A stretch of DNA of 64,000 nucleotides from Paenibacillus plantiphilus (GTDB taxonomy: Bacteria > Bacillota > Bacilli > Paenibacillales > Paenibacillaceae): contig NZ_CAKMMF010000013.1 in NCBI RefSeq assembly GCF_927798095.1, positions 62,001-126,000 of the forward strand, read 5' to 3'. The notes under the pieces are model-generated. The model ran no database searches, had not been told where the DNA came from, and saw nothing but the letters and a program-made list of their open reading frames with translations. A program made the position numbers and the translations under genes. Shown one piece after another: positions 42,885-52,800 of the stretch. How positions within the stretch are numbered: position 1 is the stretch's first letter; every line of letters starts with the position of its first letter.

Positions 42885-43298
42885 TTGCAGAAACGTTGTT
42901 CTTGCGGTGATGTGATGCCGATAAAACTTCGTACAGTCATTTATTCACACAAAGTAGAGATTGACAATGTTCCTATTTATTCTTGTTCCGCTTGCAACAG
43001 AAGCGAGGTGTTTCCAGATGTTAAGCCTGATTTGACAGGTTTGATCGGCAAGCTGGGAGCAAAACCAGTGAAACAAACCTATTTCTTCAACGAGTGGAAT
43101 GAATGGGCCAACTTGCTTGTAGAAGCTTATCGTGAACGCAACCGATGTGATCCTGTCGTCGTAAGGCGGTTGACGGAGGACCGTATCAATATGTTGCTTG
43201 ATCTTCATATCGTTGCCGAGTCTTTGCAGGATGAGGAATGGATTGCAGATATACATAAGCGATTAAGTCAATTGAGCCGGACATTGCTTCTAAATTAG
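42885..43298 (+). CDS. Zinc-ribbon protein (YgiT-like)
   Basis: 137 residues from TTG 42885, eight bases after AAGGAG (42871-42876); the in-frame GTG at 42876 overlaps that site. The N-terminus has two cysteine pairs, C5xC7 and C33xxC36 (RCSCGD and YSCSACN), the zinc ribbon of YgiT-type proteins, with EIDNVPIYSCSAC between. The rest is a helical domain (about 45-137). No MqsR-like toxin gene is adjacent, so an antitoxin role is not supported. Short gap (31 bases) to ytxJ; likely one transcript. Confidence 0.7.
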   Translation: MQKRCSCGDVMPIKLRTVIYSHKVEIDNVPIYSCSACNRSEVFPDVKPDLTGLIGKLGAKPVKQTYFFNEWNEWANLLVEAYRERNRCDPVVVRRLTEDRINMLLDLHIVAESLQDEEWIADIHKRLSQLSRTLLLN

Positions 43299-43329
43299 CG
43301 AAACAAGAGATAAGGGAAGGGAGCGGTTA

Positions 43330-43692
43330 TTGTTGGAGATGCCATCTTTAACGACTGTGGACCAATGGATGACTGCCCTTGAGGCCACTGCAAACCGCCC
43401 GCTGCTTATTTTCAAGCATAGTACTCGTTGTCCCGTAAGCGCAGGCGCCTATGATGAATTAACGGGCTGGCTTGAGGATGCGTCCCGACTTCGGATAGAT
43501 TACGCATTTGTATATGTTGTTGAGGACCGCTCAGTATCCGATGCGATTGCCGGAACGCTGGGACTGAAGCATGAGTCGCCGCAAGCGATCCTGATTGTTA
43601 ACGGCAAGGTGATGTGGGATGCTTCGCACTGGAGCATCACTTATTCTACTCTGGATGAGCACCTCGGGAATTATTGTGAAAAGTTACAATAG
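43330..43692 (+). CDS. ytxJ: Bacillithiol-system redox protein YtxJ (monothiol bacilliredoxin)
   Basis: 120 residues from TTG 43330 (TTG 43333 and ATG 43339 are alternatives). Thioredoxin-like fold with the single active cysteine Cys34 in FKHSTRCPVSAGAYDE, the signature of YtxJ/BrxC. It removes bacillithiol from oxidised proteins. In B. subtilis ytxJ also lies just upstream of ccpA, which supports the call and the organism group. Confidence 0.92.
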   Translation: MLEMPSLTTVDQWMTALEATANRPLLIFKHSTRCPVSAGAYDELTGWLEDASRLRIDYAFVYVVEDRSVSDAIAGTLGLKHESPQAILIVNGKVMWDASHWSITYSTLDEHLGNYCEKLQ

Positions 43693-43723
43693 GTCGGATG
43701 AAATGCAGCGTTTATCCCATGCA

Positions 43724-43843
43724 TCAGAGTGATGCTACAATGGGCTGATGAACCGTATAAAGCAGGATGATTGTGAAGGCGAGAAGCGTATATCTTGCCT
43801 TCTTTTTGTATTTGAAGAGCGCTTCAGCGCCTGCATTGCTCAT
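43724..43843 (-). CDS. Small single-helix membrane protein
   Basis: 39 residues from ATG 43843 with AAGGAG five bases upstream. A polar head MSNAGAEALFKYKKKARY precedes one hydrophobic helix TLLAFTIILLYTVHQPIVA. An in-frame start at 43918 would add 25 residues without a ribosome-binding site. The basic head and single helix fit a small membrane protein; the family is unknown. It is divergent from ccpA, sharing the intervening 185 bases. Confidence 0.55.
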   Translation of the reverse strand: MSNAGAEALFKYKKKARYTLLAFTIILLYTVHQPIVASL

Positions 43844-43936
43844 CGTGCTCCTTCGTTCTTGAACGACAATCGCTGCATTTCCATACGCAATGAAAATTTG
43901 AATGAAAGCACGAAACAACTAGGCTTTTGCCGTCTT

Positions 43937-43965
43937 TTGCTTTACGTTGTCAACTCCTTTATGCT
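43937..43965 (+). promoter_or_regulatory. Candidate ccpA promoter
   Basis: TTGCTT (43937-43942), 17 bases, TATGCT (43960-43965). Moderate matches at correct spacing, 64 bases upstream of the ccpA GTG. Confidence 0.4.
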
Positions 43966-44028
43966 ATCATTACGGTACATGTAATACGGGTGCGAGATAT
44001 AAAAATTTGAGCTAATGGAGAGAAGGCC

Positions 44029-45033
44029 GTGACGGTAACCATTTATGATGTAGCAAGGGAAGCTGGCGTATCGATGGCCACAGTATCCCGGGTCGTGAAC
44101 AACAATCCGAATGTTAAACCACAGACACGCAAGAAAGTGTTCGAAGCAATCGAACGGCTTGGTTATCGTCCTAATGCTGTAGCACGCGGACTGGCAAGCA
44201 AGAAGACGACTACAGTCGGAGTTGTGATTCCCGACATCTCCAATGCTATTTTTGCCGAGGTTGCCCGCGGAATTGAAGACATTGCCAATATGTACCACTA
44301 CAACATTATTCTTTGTAACGCGGATAAGAAGAAGGACAAGGAGATTCGTGTTATTAACACGCTTCTGGAGAAGCAGGTGGACGGCTTGCTGTTCATGGGC
44401 GGAGCAGTTACGGACGAGCATCTGCAGGCATTTCGGACTTCCAATGTTCCCATCGTTCTGTGTGCGACCACGGATGAGAATGGAACGATACCTTCGGTTG
44501 ACATCGACCATGAGGCTGCCGCATTCGATGCTGTGCAAACGTTGATTAAGCAAGGACATACATCTATCGCAATGATCGGCGGAACGCTGCAGGACCCGGC
44601 TAACGGCTATTCCCGTTTCCAGGGCTACAAGCGAGCGCTCGAAACTTCCGGATTGACTTACGATGAGAATCTCGTGCGTATCGGCAATTACCGTTATGAG
44701 TCCGGTGCAGAAGCGATGAAGCATTTCCTTGATCTTCCTGTACGCCCCACTGCTGTATTCTCAGCGACGGACGAGATGGCCATTGGCGCGATTCATTGCA
44801 TTCAAGATAATGGTCTCAGAGTTCCCGATGACTTCTCAGTCATAAGTGTGGATAACAGCCGAATGGCTTCGATGGTTCGTCCACAGCTGAGCGCGGTCGC
44901 TCAGCCGATGTACGATATTGGCGCGGTCTCGATGCGTCTGCTTACCAAGCTGATGAAGAAAGAGACGGTTGAGCAAGCGAAGGTCGTGCTGCCGCACGAA
45001 GTCGTTATGCGTCAATCAGTTGGCAGCAAGTAA
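44029..45033 (+). CDS. ccpA: Catabolite control protein A
   Basis: 334 residues from GTG 44029. LacI-family head [20 protein letters not shown], then [20 protein letters not shown] and [20 protein letters not shown]; the effector domain reads [19 protein letters not shown] and [18 protein letters not shown]. The length and core match Bacillus CcpA, which binds cre sites together with HPr-Ser46-P. Candidate targets here are the alpha-galactoside operon and acsA. The TAA stop overlaps the mtnN ATG (TAATG). Context ytxJ-ccpA-acu-acsA is the same as in B. subtilis. Confidence 0.93.
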   Translation: MTVTIYDVAREAGVSMATVSRVVNNNPNVKPQTRKKVFEAIERLGYRPNAVARGLASKKTTTVGVVIPDISNAIFAEVARGIEDIANMYHYNIILCNADKKKDKEIRVINTLLEKQVDGLLFMGGAVTDEHLQAFRTSNVPIVLCATTDENGTIPSVDIDHEAAAFDAVQTLIKQGHTSIAMIGGTLQDPANGYSRFQGYKRALETSGLTYDENLVRIGNYRYESGAEAMKHFLDLPVRPTAVFSATDEMAIGAIHCIQDNGLRVPDDFSVISVDNSRMASMVRPQLSAVAQPMYDIGAVSMRLLTKLMKKETVEQAKVVLPHEVVMRQSVGSK

Positions 45034-45737
45034 TGACAAAAATATATTCAAGAGTCGGTATTATAGGCGCAATGGCGGAGGAAATCGAGCTGCTTCATGA
45101 GTATGTCGAGAAGAGCAACGTCTTCGTCAAGGCGGGGATCACTTATGTGGAAGGTACGCTGCACGGTCGTGAAGTCGTATTCTGCAGGTCGGGTGTCGGG
45201 AAAGTGAATGCGGCCGTGTGCACGCAGGTTCTGATTGATGCTGGAGTAGATTGCGTCTTGTTCACCGGTGTTGCCGGTGCGCTTGATCCAAAGCTTAATA
45301 TCGGGGACATCGTAATCTCGACCTCATGTCTTCAGCATGATATGGATTGTTCACCGCTTGGATACGCGAGAGGACAGATTCCTTTTCAGGAAACATCCGA
45401 ATTTCTTGCAGACCCTAAGCTAGTGGAGCTGGCATTCAAAGCATGCAACTTGCTGTTCCCTGACCGCCATATGAAGGGGAAGATTCTATCCGGGGATCAG
45501 TTCGTAGCTTCTCGCGATGTCGTGCGTCAGCTTCACGAAGAGTTGAATGGCACTTGTACGGAGATGGAAGGTGCGGCTCTTGCACAAGTATGCGCAATGA
45601 ATGATATTCCATATGTTGTCATTCGCTCTATGTCTGATAAGGCTGACGGCTCAGCACATGTTAATTTTGCCGAGTTCACTGCGGTGGCTTCTGTTAACTC
45701 ACATCGCATAATCGATGAAATGATCCAGCATATGTAA
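45033..45737 (+). CDS. mtnN: 5'-methylthioadenosine/S-adenosylhomocysteine nucleosidase
   Basis: 234 residues. Opens GIIGAMAEEIELLHEYV; active-site segments CRSGVGKVNAAVCTQVLID, FTGVAGALDP, CTEMEGAALAQVC and IRSMSDKADGSA contain the catalytic Glu and Asp. It cleaves adenine from MTA and SAH and supports methionine recycling and AI-2 synthesis. It overlaps ccpA by one base, so the two are cotranscribed; this pairing is not seen in B. subtilis, where motPS follows ccpA. Confidence 0.95.
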   Translation: MTKIYSRVGIIGAMAEEIELLHEYVEKSNVFVKAGITYVEGTLHGREVVFCRSGVGKVNAAVCTQVLIDAGVDCVLFTGVAGALDPKLNIGDIVISTSCLQHDMDCSPLGYARGQIPFQETSEFLADPKLVELAFKACNLLFPDRHMKGKILSGDQFVASRDVVRQLHEELNGTCTEMEGAALAQVCAMNDIPYVVIRSMSDKADGSAHVNFAEFTAVASVNSHRIIDEMIQHM

Positions 45738-45753
45738 ATGAAAGTCCAGCTAC

Positions 45754-45806
45754 AATAAGGCTGCCGCGCATCCGTCCATGTGACGAAGGATATGCGGCAG
45801 CCTATT
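45754..45806. terminator. Bidirectional terminator
   Basis: AATAAGGCTGCCGC (45754-45767) pairs with GCGGCAGCCTATT (45794-45806) with one bulge; an inner stem ATCCGTC/GACGAAGGAT adds to it. Between the convergent mtnN and acuC genes. Confidence 0.75.
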
Positions 45807-45821
45807 GATGTTTGCTTAACG

Positions 45822-47000
45822 TTATAATTCTTGTATCGAGAGCGCCGTTGTTTGCCGATTGCGTTCTTCGATTATAGCTCGCCTTGGCATGGGCAGCCAG
45901 ACTGATGGATCGTCCAGCCAATTCGCAGGAAGCGGCTCCGAACTATGAGATCTCCAGCGTTCCAGCCATGCTGCGGGAAGCGGCTCATTCGCCCCGCTAT
46001 GTCCGAGCTTGGCGGCAAGGGGATGATCCGTCATCTCCAGCCATACAAGCGCCCAAGCGCGTGGCACGACACGCCAGATGTCATAGCCGCCGCCACCGAC
46101 CGCTACCCAGCGTCCATCGGTATAGGTATGGGCGAGACGATGTATGATGGCGGGCATGGCTTGGTAGATTCGCATGCTGCACTGGATGTTCGATAAGGGA
46201 TCATAGGCATGAGCATCACAGCCATGCTGACTCACGATGACATCGGGCTTGAAGGCGGCAGCTACTTTCTCGATAGAGGTCGTGAAGCTCTCCAGCCAGG
46301 AATCATCCTCGGTATATGGCTCAAGCGGGACATTGAAGCTCGCGCCGAAGCCAAGCTCATTCCCTCGCTCATGAACGAATCCAGTTCCCGGAAACAGATA
46401 CTTGCCCGTTTCATGGATGGAATATGTGCAAACATCGGGGTCGTTATAGAATGCCCATTGAACACCATCGCCATGATGGACATCTGTATCGATATACAGG
46501 ACGCGCGCACCATACTGCTTCCGAATGTGAGCGATGGCAATGGCCGCATCGTTGTAAATACAGAAGCCTGAGGCATGATCCGGGAAAGCATGATGAAGAC
46601 CGCCGGCCATATGATAAGCATGCCGGGCTTGTCCAGACATCACCATATCGGCTGCGAGCGATGAGCCGCCGACTATAGCAGAAGCCGCTTCATGCATGCC
46701 GGCAAAATAGGGGGTATCCTCCGTAGATAGCCCATAGCGCTGGGCTTGTCTGATCCATAGGGGGTCAGGCGTTTCTTCGCTTAACTGGCGCACAGCTTCG
46801 ATGTAATCATGTCTATGGATAAGCGCTAGCATATGCTCATTTGCCAGGCTGGGTGCTATAGGCTGCGTCTCATGCAATGCCCCTAGAGCCTCCAGCAAAT
46901 CAATCGCTAACGATAACCGTTTGGGATTGAAGGGATGCTCATCACTGAACTTGTAACGGGCAGAGCCCGGATGAAGTATAAATACGGCATTAGCCGACAT
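45822..47000 (-). CDS. acuC: Acetoin utilisation protein AcuC (class I histone-deacetylase-like)
   Basis: 392 residues. Deacetylase landmarks: MAGGLHHAFPDHASGFCIYN (active-site His pair and substrate loop), VLYIDTDVHHGDGVQWAF (zinc ligands) and PDVIVSQHGCDAHAYDPLSN. In B. subtilis AcuC removes the acetyl group that AcuA puts on acetyl-CoA synthetase, restoring activity. Downstream of acuA by 28 bases, same strand; acsA diverges beyond acuA. AcuB, the middle gene in B. subtilis, is absent. Confidence 0.93.
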   Translation of the reverse strand: MSANAVFILHPGSARYKFSDEHPFNPKRLSLAIDLLEALGALHETQPIAPSLANEHMLALIHRHDYIEAVRQLSEETPDPLWIRQAQRYGLSTEDTPYFAGMHEAASAIVGGSSLAADMVMSGQARHAYHMAGGLHHAFPDHASGFCIYNDAAIAIAHIRKQYGARVLYIDTDVHHGDGVQWAFYNDPDVCTYSIHETGKYLFPGTGFVHERGNELGFGASFNVPLEPYTEDDSWLESFTTSIEKVAAAFKPDVIVSQHGCDAHAYDPLSNIQCSMRIYQAMPAIIHRLAHTYTDGRWVAVGGGGYDIWRVVPRAWALVWLEMTDHPLAAKLGHSGANEPLPAAWLERWRSHSSEPLPANWLDDPSVWLPMPRRAIIEERNRQTTALSIQEL

Positions 47001-47028
47001 CGCTCGTCATCGTCCTTCCTCGTCTGAA

Positions 47029-47661
47029 TCAATACATAAATCGTTGTCTGAAGCGTACTCTGTCGAATTGTTCTACAGAAGAGAGCGGAACCTCTTTGCC
47101 AATACGAACCATCAGACAATTGGCGGGATGCGCGCATATTTCTTCATCGTCGGTTGCGAACCAGACCATCCCGACCGTCTTCATTAAATTTTCCATCATG
47201 GTGCGATATTCCCACACATTAAGCCCGGTCCCTTCCAAATCCCAATGCCAATAATATTCCGTCGTATAAACAATTGCGTTCTCCAATTGCTCAGCTGCAA
47301 AAGCGGTCTGAATCATTCGTTTGCTTAGCCCGAGCGACCGATATTCATCGGCAACCTCAACGGCCCCAAGCTCGATGAGATCCTCCATACCGCCTTCTGA
47401 CCAGCGCTCAAGCTCATCGGGATAATGAAAGGTTACATAGCCAACGATTATCTCTCCATCCCTGGCAGCAATGATGCGTCCTTCTTCCAGCTCTGAGATT
47501 TCGATTAGCGCCTTATGTTGTTCTGCCGGACGGCGGAAAGCGTCCAAATCATGGTGAAGCGTTAATCGCGATACGACCTCCGCAGGAATCGGCCCTTCGA
47601 TGATGAGTTCCCGATCCTTGTAGGGCAGACGCTCCGCATGCATCCTTTTGCGATGTTCCAC
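47029..47661 (-). CDS. acuA: Acetoin utilisation protein AcuA (GNAT acetyltransferase)
   Basis: 210 residues, standard length. GNAT core with IIVGYVTFHYPDELERWS, ELGAVEVADEYRSLGLSKRM (acetyl-CoA pyrophosphate loop) and TTEYYWHWDLEGTGLNVWEY, the AcuA-specific segment. In B. subtilis it acetylates a lysine of AcsA and switches it off. The gene diverges from acsA, its target, across a 158-base region with a cre-like site. Confidence 0.93.
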   Translation of the reverse strand: MEHRKRMHAERLPYKDRELIIEGPIPAEVVSRLTLHHDLDAFRRPAEQHKALIEISELEEGRIIAARDGEIIVGYVTFHYPDELERWSEGGMEDLIELGAVEVADEYRSLGLSKRMIQTAFAAEQLENAIVYTTEYYWHWDLEGTGLNVWEYRTMMENLMKTVGMVWFATDDEEICAHPANCLMVRIGKEVPLSSVEQFDRVRFRQRFMY

Positions 47662-47730
47662 GGCCCTTGTCTCCTTTCGGGGTGCTTAACCTACTTATAA
47701 CAAAATATGAGCGAGAAGGGAAGTCAATGG

Positions 47731-47759
47731 TTGAATGGCAGCGTCCGATGATGTAATAT
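47731..47759 (+). promoter_or_regulatory. acsA promoter
   Basis: TTGAAT (47731-47736), 17 bases, TAATAT (47754-47759): 4 of 6 and 5 of 6 matches at ideal spacing, 61 bases before the acsA ATG. The cre-like site starts at the last two bases of the -10. Confidence 0.65.
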
Positions 47760-47773
47760 GAAAGCGTATTCTG
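47758..47773 (+). promoter_or_regulatory. cre-like site in the acuA-acsA intergenic region
   Basis: ATGAAAGCGTATTCTG matches 14 of 16 cre positions (the last two differ). Placed across the acsA transcription start, it would let CcpA repress acsA in glucose, and it could also affect acuA. B. subtilis acsA and acuABC are known CcpA targets. Confidence 0.65.
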
Positions 47774-47819
47774 ATATGTTATAGAAATAGCTTTACAATG
47801 GGTAGGAGGATGATGATTA

Positions 47820-49544
47820 ATGGCTGATCTGCATCAAGAACGGATCTCGGTTTCGACATCCGGCTCCAATATGACCAATTATGAGGAAACCGCGAGCAAC
47901 TTTAATTTTGAACAATTGGAACAGCGTTTCTCTTGGCATGAAACCGGTAAAGTCAACATGGGCTACGAGGCAATTGACCGTCATGTGGAACAGGGACGGG
48001 GCGGTAAAATTGCACTCTACTATAGTGATAAGAATCGCGATGAATCCTACACCTTTCAGCAAATGTCGGAGCAGTCGAATCGATTTGCCAATGTGCTTCG
48101 CAAGCTCGGGATAGCCAAGGGCGAGCGGGTATTTATTTTCATGCCGCGAACGCCAGAGCTTTACTTCAGCCTGCTTGGCACGTTAAAGGTAGGTGCTGTC
48201 GTTGGCCCGCTCTTCGAAGCGTTCATGGAAACTGCGGTAAGGGATCGGCTGCAGGATAGCGAAGCAGTAGCGATCGTTACAACGCCTTCGCTGCTCTCGC
48301 GCATACCTAAGGATGAATTGCCGCTGCTCAAGCATATTATCGTGTTCGGCGACGAGGTAGAAACGAATGAGCAGATCGTAGATTACAAGGCCGAGATGGC
48401 CGCTGCCTCCGCAGAAGCGAATATCGAATGGTTAGGCCGTGAAGACGGATTAATTATCCATTATACTTCAGGATCGACGGGCAAGCCTAAAGGGATCTAT
48501 CATGTTCAGAATGCGATGATCCAGCATTACTATACCGGAGCTGTCGTTCTTGATCTTCAGCCGGATGATGTTTATTGGTGTACCGCTGATCCTGGCTGGG
48601 TGACCGGCACATCGTATGGCATCTTCGCTCCGTGGCTGAATGGCGCGACGAACGTCATTCGCGGGGGACGGTTCAGTCCGCAGGACTGGTATGCGACAAT
48701 TGAGAAATATCGCGTTACGGTGTGGTACAGTGCACCAACGGCATTCCGCATGCTTATGGGTGCGAGCGATGAGATTGTGAATGGCTTTGATCTTACAAGC
48801 CTGAGACATGTTCTGAGCGTAGGCGAGCCGCTTAATCCGGAAGTGGTCAGATGGGGGCTCAAAGCCTATAAGCAGCGTATTCATGATACGTGGTGGATGA
48901 CGGAGACGGGCGCTCAACTCATTTGCAACTATCCTTGCATGGAGATTAAGCCCGGTTCAATGGGACGTCCGCTGCCAGGCATACAAGCAGCTATTATTGA
49001 TGATAACGGGAATATACTGCCGCCTTACCGAATGGGCAATCTGGCGATTAAGACACCTTGGCCATCGATGATGCGCAAAGTATGGAATAACCCCTCCAAG
49101 TTTGATGAATATTTGCGTATTCCAGGCTGGTACATTTCCGGCGATTCTGCCTACACGGATGAGGATGGATATTTCTGGTTCCAAGGAAGAATCGATGATG
49201 TGATCAATACAGCAGGCGAGCGGGTAGGGCCGTTCGAGGTCGAGAGCAAGCTTGTTGAGCACCCGGCTATCGCTGAGGCCGGCGTAATCGGCAAGCCGGA
49301 CCCTGTGCGCGGTGAAATTATTAAAGCCTTTATAGCACTGAGAGAGGGCTTCACACCTTCCGAAGAGCTCAAGGCGGATATTGCCAAATTCGTCAAAGAA
49401 GGTTTGTCCGCACATGCGGCGCCTAGAGAAATTGAATTCAGAGACAAGCTTCCCAAGACGCGCAGCGGTAAGATCATGCGCCGCGTCCTGAAGGCATGGG
49501 AATTGAATTTGCCGACAGGCGATCTCTCAACAATAGAGGATTAA
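47820..49544 (+). CDS. acsA: Acetyl-CoA synthetase
   Basis: 574 residues, the short bacillal form. Adenylate-forming motifs: IHYTSGSTGKPKGIYH (P-loop), DTWWMTETGAQLI, GWYISGDSAYTDEDGYFWF, GRIDDVINTAGERVGPFEVE and the C-terminal KTRSGKIMRR, where Lys551 corresponds to the lysine that AcuA acetylates. It makes acetyl-CoA from acetate, ATP and CoA. GGAGGATGATG precedes the start. Divergent acuA-acuC control it after translation and a cre-like site controls it at transcription. Confidence 0.96.
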   Translation: MADLHQERISVSTSGSNMTNYEETASNFNFEQLEQRFSWHETGKVNMGYEAIDRHVEQGRGGKIALYYSDKNRDESYTFQQMSEQSNRFANVLRKLGIAKGERVFIFMPRTPELYFSLLGTLKVGAVVGPLFEAFMETAVRDRLQDSEAVAIVTTPSLLSRIPKDELPLLKHIIVFGDEVETNEQIVDYKAEMAAASAEANIEWLGREDGLIIHYTSGSTGKPKGIYHVQNAMIQHYYTGAVVLDLQPDDVYWCTADPGWVTGTSYGIFAPWLNGATNVIRGGRFSPQDWYATIEKYRVTVWYSAPTAFRMLMGASDEIVNGFDLTSLRHVLSVGEPLNPEVVRWGLKAYKQRIHDTWWMTETGAQLICNYPCMEIKPGSMGRPLPGIQAAIIDDNGNILPPYRMGNLAIKTPWPSMMRKVWNNPSKFDEYLRIPGWYISGDSAYTDEDGYFWFQGRIDDVINTAGERVGPFEVESKLVEHPAIAEAGVIGKPDPVRGEIIKAFIALREGFTPSEELKADIAKFVKEGLSAHAAPREIEFRDKLPKTRSGKIMRRVLKAWELNLPTGDLSTIED

Positions 49545-49561
49545 TATCACGAGATTGGCAG

Positions 49562-49611
49562 GAGCCGTCTATTCGTTCACAGCACTCAGGCTGCGAACGA
49601 ATGGACGGCTC
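49562..49611 (+). terminator. Hairpin terminator after acsA
   Basis: GAGCCGTC-T-ATTCGTTC and GAACGAAT-G-GACGGCTC form an 8+8 base-pair stem (49562-49611) with a short T-containing tail. Ends acsA. Confidence 0.7.
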
Positions 49612-49641
49612 TTGCGATTACGGGAATAACAAAAGGGAATT

Positions 49642-49804
49642 GGGCTGCCCAAAAGCATATATGGAAATCCCATCTCCCGCTTAGTACATAATAGGAGGTT
49701 GCAAAAGAACCTTCAGCTCCACTTATGTAGTGGTGTTGAAGGTTCTTCTGTGCGTTTTATGGGGTTGCTCACTAGGGCTTAACCTTTTGGGGACAGTCAG
49801 CCCC
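49642..49804. mobile_element. MITE-like element, 163 bp
   Basis: Ends are related in inverted orientation: GGGCTGCCCAAAAGC (49642-49656) on the left and, on the reverse strand from the right, GGGCTGACTGTCCCCAAAAG. The left copy lacks six bases. Inside is a strong hairpin AAGAACCTTCA ... TGAAGGTTCTT (49704-49745). No coding potential. Its right end is six bases from the stop codon of the penicillin-binding protein gene. Probably a non-autonomous transposon relic; the parent element is not in the window. Flanking target duplications are not clear. Confidence 0.5.
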
Positions 49805-49810
49805 TTGTTA

Positions 49811-52800
49811 TTAATTAACCTGAACGGTTACCGAGGAGGGGGATTCCCCAGCCTCATTGATAGCAGTTACACGGAATGATCCTGATGTCTGCGGTGATTC
49901 ATATTCTGATTTGGAGGACGTTCCAATGAGGGCAAACTCGCTATTCTCATTGGAACGATAGTAGATATTGTAGGCAGTCACCTGTTCAGATGCTGCATTA
50001 GCGGCCCATGACAGCTTGATTCCGGATCCGCTAGGTTCAGTCTTGAGGTCCCATGGAGCGGAAGCGATCGTGATGGCAACCTCATTCGGGTCAGGTATTA
50101 CTTCTGAACCGTTGCTGCCCTGTTGGTTTGGTCTTGTTACATTTGACTCAGGCGGCGGTGTGCCGCCGGTACCCGATGAGCCTGCAGCACCGTTGCTGCC
50201 AACAGTTACAACCGCACTCGGAGCAGATTCATGACCGCCAACGTCTACAGCCTTGATATAATAGCTGTATTCGCCAGGCGCGCCGAGATGGACTGTAAAC
50301 TTCGTGTCCTCGCCTGCTAGAACAGGAGAACCGATGACAGCGTATTTAGATTGATTAATCGATCTGTATAAGCGATAGCCAACAACATCCTTCTGCTTCG
50401 ATGGGGAGAAGGTTATGCGATACGATTTATTAGCTGAGATCGTCTCGATCCGAACGTTTGAAGGAGCGGATGGATCGGCCCCATCATCGGTACGCGGATC
50501 AGTCTTGGACGGTGCGTCTTTGCCTGCATCGGCAGGCAGATAGGCGCTCATGGAACGTCTGCTGGAGCCGGGCAGCTTGGATTGGGCTTTGGCGATCTCC
50601 TCCATTAATTCATCCAGCGGCTTCTCGCGCTTAATAACGACTTGTTCCTTCAGCATATCTGACGGGGTCGTATCATGCGGCAAATAGTTGATCCCGTTAT
50701 ATGTGATATAAGCGACTTTGACGAGCGAATCATCCCTTTTCTTCGGCAGGAACTTCTTGTTGAACCAGTCTGTAACACTCATGCCCATCTGTCTTGTCAG
50801 GCTGCTTGGCAGATTGCCGCTGACACTGGAGACAGTCGCTTTGACAATGCCTGACGGCATTTCGAACTTCTTGGTTGGGAACAATTCTGGCCGTTCCGCA
50901 GATACTTCATTCATTATCATTGTCCAGATCGATCGCGCTCTCGTCCGTCCATCCTTGGAGAGGGTGTGAGCCTGCTTCTCGTATCCGGACCATACACCAA
51001 GGGTAATATCAGGCGAATAGCCCATAAACCAGACATCCCCGTAGCTTTGAGTGGAGCCCGTCTTGCCCACAATCGGAATTTCGCCGTATTTCTTGAATTG
51101 CGAAGTGATTGCATGAGCAGTACCGCTTCCATCAGATATAACCGTACGAAGCATATCTGTCATTAGAAAAGCAGTTTGCTCCGAGAAGACGCGAAGCGGC
51201 TTACTCTTATGCTCGTATACAATATTGCCTTCGCCATCCGTTATTTTGCTGATCATATAAGCATCATGGAGGATGCCATTATTAGCTATGGAGCCATAAG
51301 CATTCGTCAGCTCTTCGACGGTAACCCCGAGGCTTAGGCCGCCGATTACACCAGTCTGAGCCCCGTCATCCTCAGGCTGCAAAGTTGTAATCCCGAGCTT
51401 CCGGGTGAACTTCCATGCCTCTGGAATGGTCACCTTCTGGTTGAACACTTTAAGAGCGGGAAGATTCAGCGAGCGGTTCAACGCTTCTCTTGCTGTAACG
51501 AGACCGTAGAACTTCTTATTGGAGTTCATCGGAATATGGAAACCCTTCTGACCATCCTTGAACACCATCGGCGCATCGTCAATGATGCTGCCTGGTTGAA
51601 TAAGTCCGCTCTCTATAGCGGGCAAATAGGCGGCAATTGTCTTCATTGTAGAGCCTGGCTGGCGTGTCATCTGTGTTGCGTGATTCATCTGTTCTTCATA
51701 GAAATCACGCCCCTCCATCATACTGAGGATAGCGCCGGTCTTATGATCTAACATGATGGCGGCAATCTGTTCGATACCTTTTTCTTCACTTGTCGGAGTA
51801 AAGTTGTTCTCATCGGATGCGATCTTCTTCATCATGTTGTAAATGCGCTTATCAATCGTTGTATAAATATGATAGCCGCCGCGCAGCAGGTGCTCACGCG
51901 CTTCCTCAACGAGAGGCGCATTTTCCTTTTTCCTCACATCAGCGAGCTTCAGTGACGGATCCTTCTGCATCAATAAAATCTCTGCAGCCTGACGTTCCGC
52001 CTCCAGCATCAGATAAGGAAAAGTGGAATAGGCCTTCTCCGATGGCTTGGCAAGGGAGCTGCTGATGTCGAACGCTGCAGCTTCATCATATTGCCCTTTG
52101 CTGATGCGTCCGGTTTCAAGCATACGTGTAAGAACAAGCTTCTGCCGGTCTATGGCCAGCTTGAATCCTTTTTCATTAAATTTCCCTTTGCTTGTAAACG
52201 CCGTATAAGCGGAGGGACGCTGCGGCAAGCCGGCCAGATAGGCAGCTTGTGCAATATTAAGCTTGTTCAGATCGGTAATATTGAAGATTCCTTTTGCCGC
52301 TGCTTTAATCCCGAACAGATTGTAGCCGTTAGCACCGGTTCCGAAAGGAACCTTGTTTAAATAAGCGGTCAATATTTCCTTCTTCGTCAGAAACCGCTCT
52401 AGCCGGAGGGAAAGAAAAATTTCTCTCACTTTCCTGCTGTCGGTCTTGTCCAAGCTGAGGAACACCCGCCGGGCAAGCTGCTGTGTCAGCGTGCTTCCTC
52501 CTGTTTGCGTATCCTCGTTGAACAGCTTCTGTTTGGCTGCGCGCCCCAGGCCGTTCATATCTACGCCAAGGTGGTTCTCGAAATTATTGTCTTCAATTGC
52601 TAGGACGGCATTGATGACATGCAGGGGCAAGTCGTCATACTTGATCAGTCGCCGATCCTCTTCTGTGCGAAGCTGACCTACAGGTGTATATCCATCGTTG
52701 AAATATACAAAGCCAGTGATGGCGTTTTCATTGATCTTCGACACAATTTCCGCTCTTGTGCGGATTGGCTCGTCGGTAACGTTCGAGGCGACGTAGCCCG

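Noticed and set aside
42885-43298. MqsA-type antitoxin of a toxin-antitoxin pair
   Set aside because: Only the zinc-ribbon cysteines are shared; there is no helix-turn-helix domain and no adjacent toxin gene.
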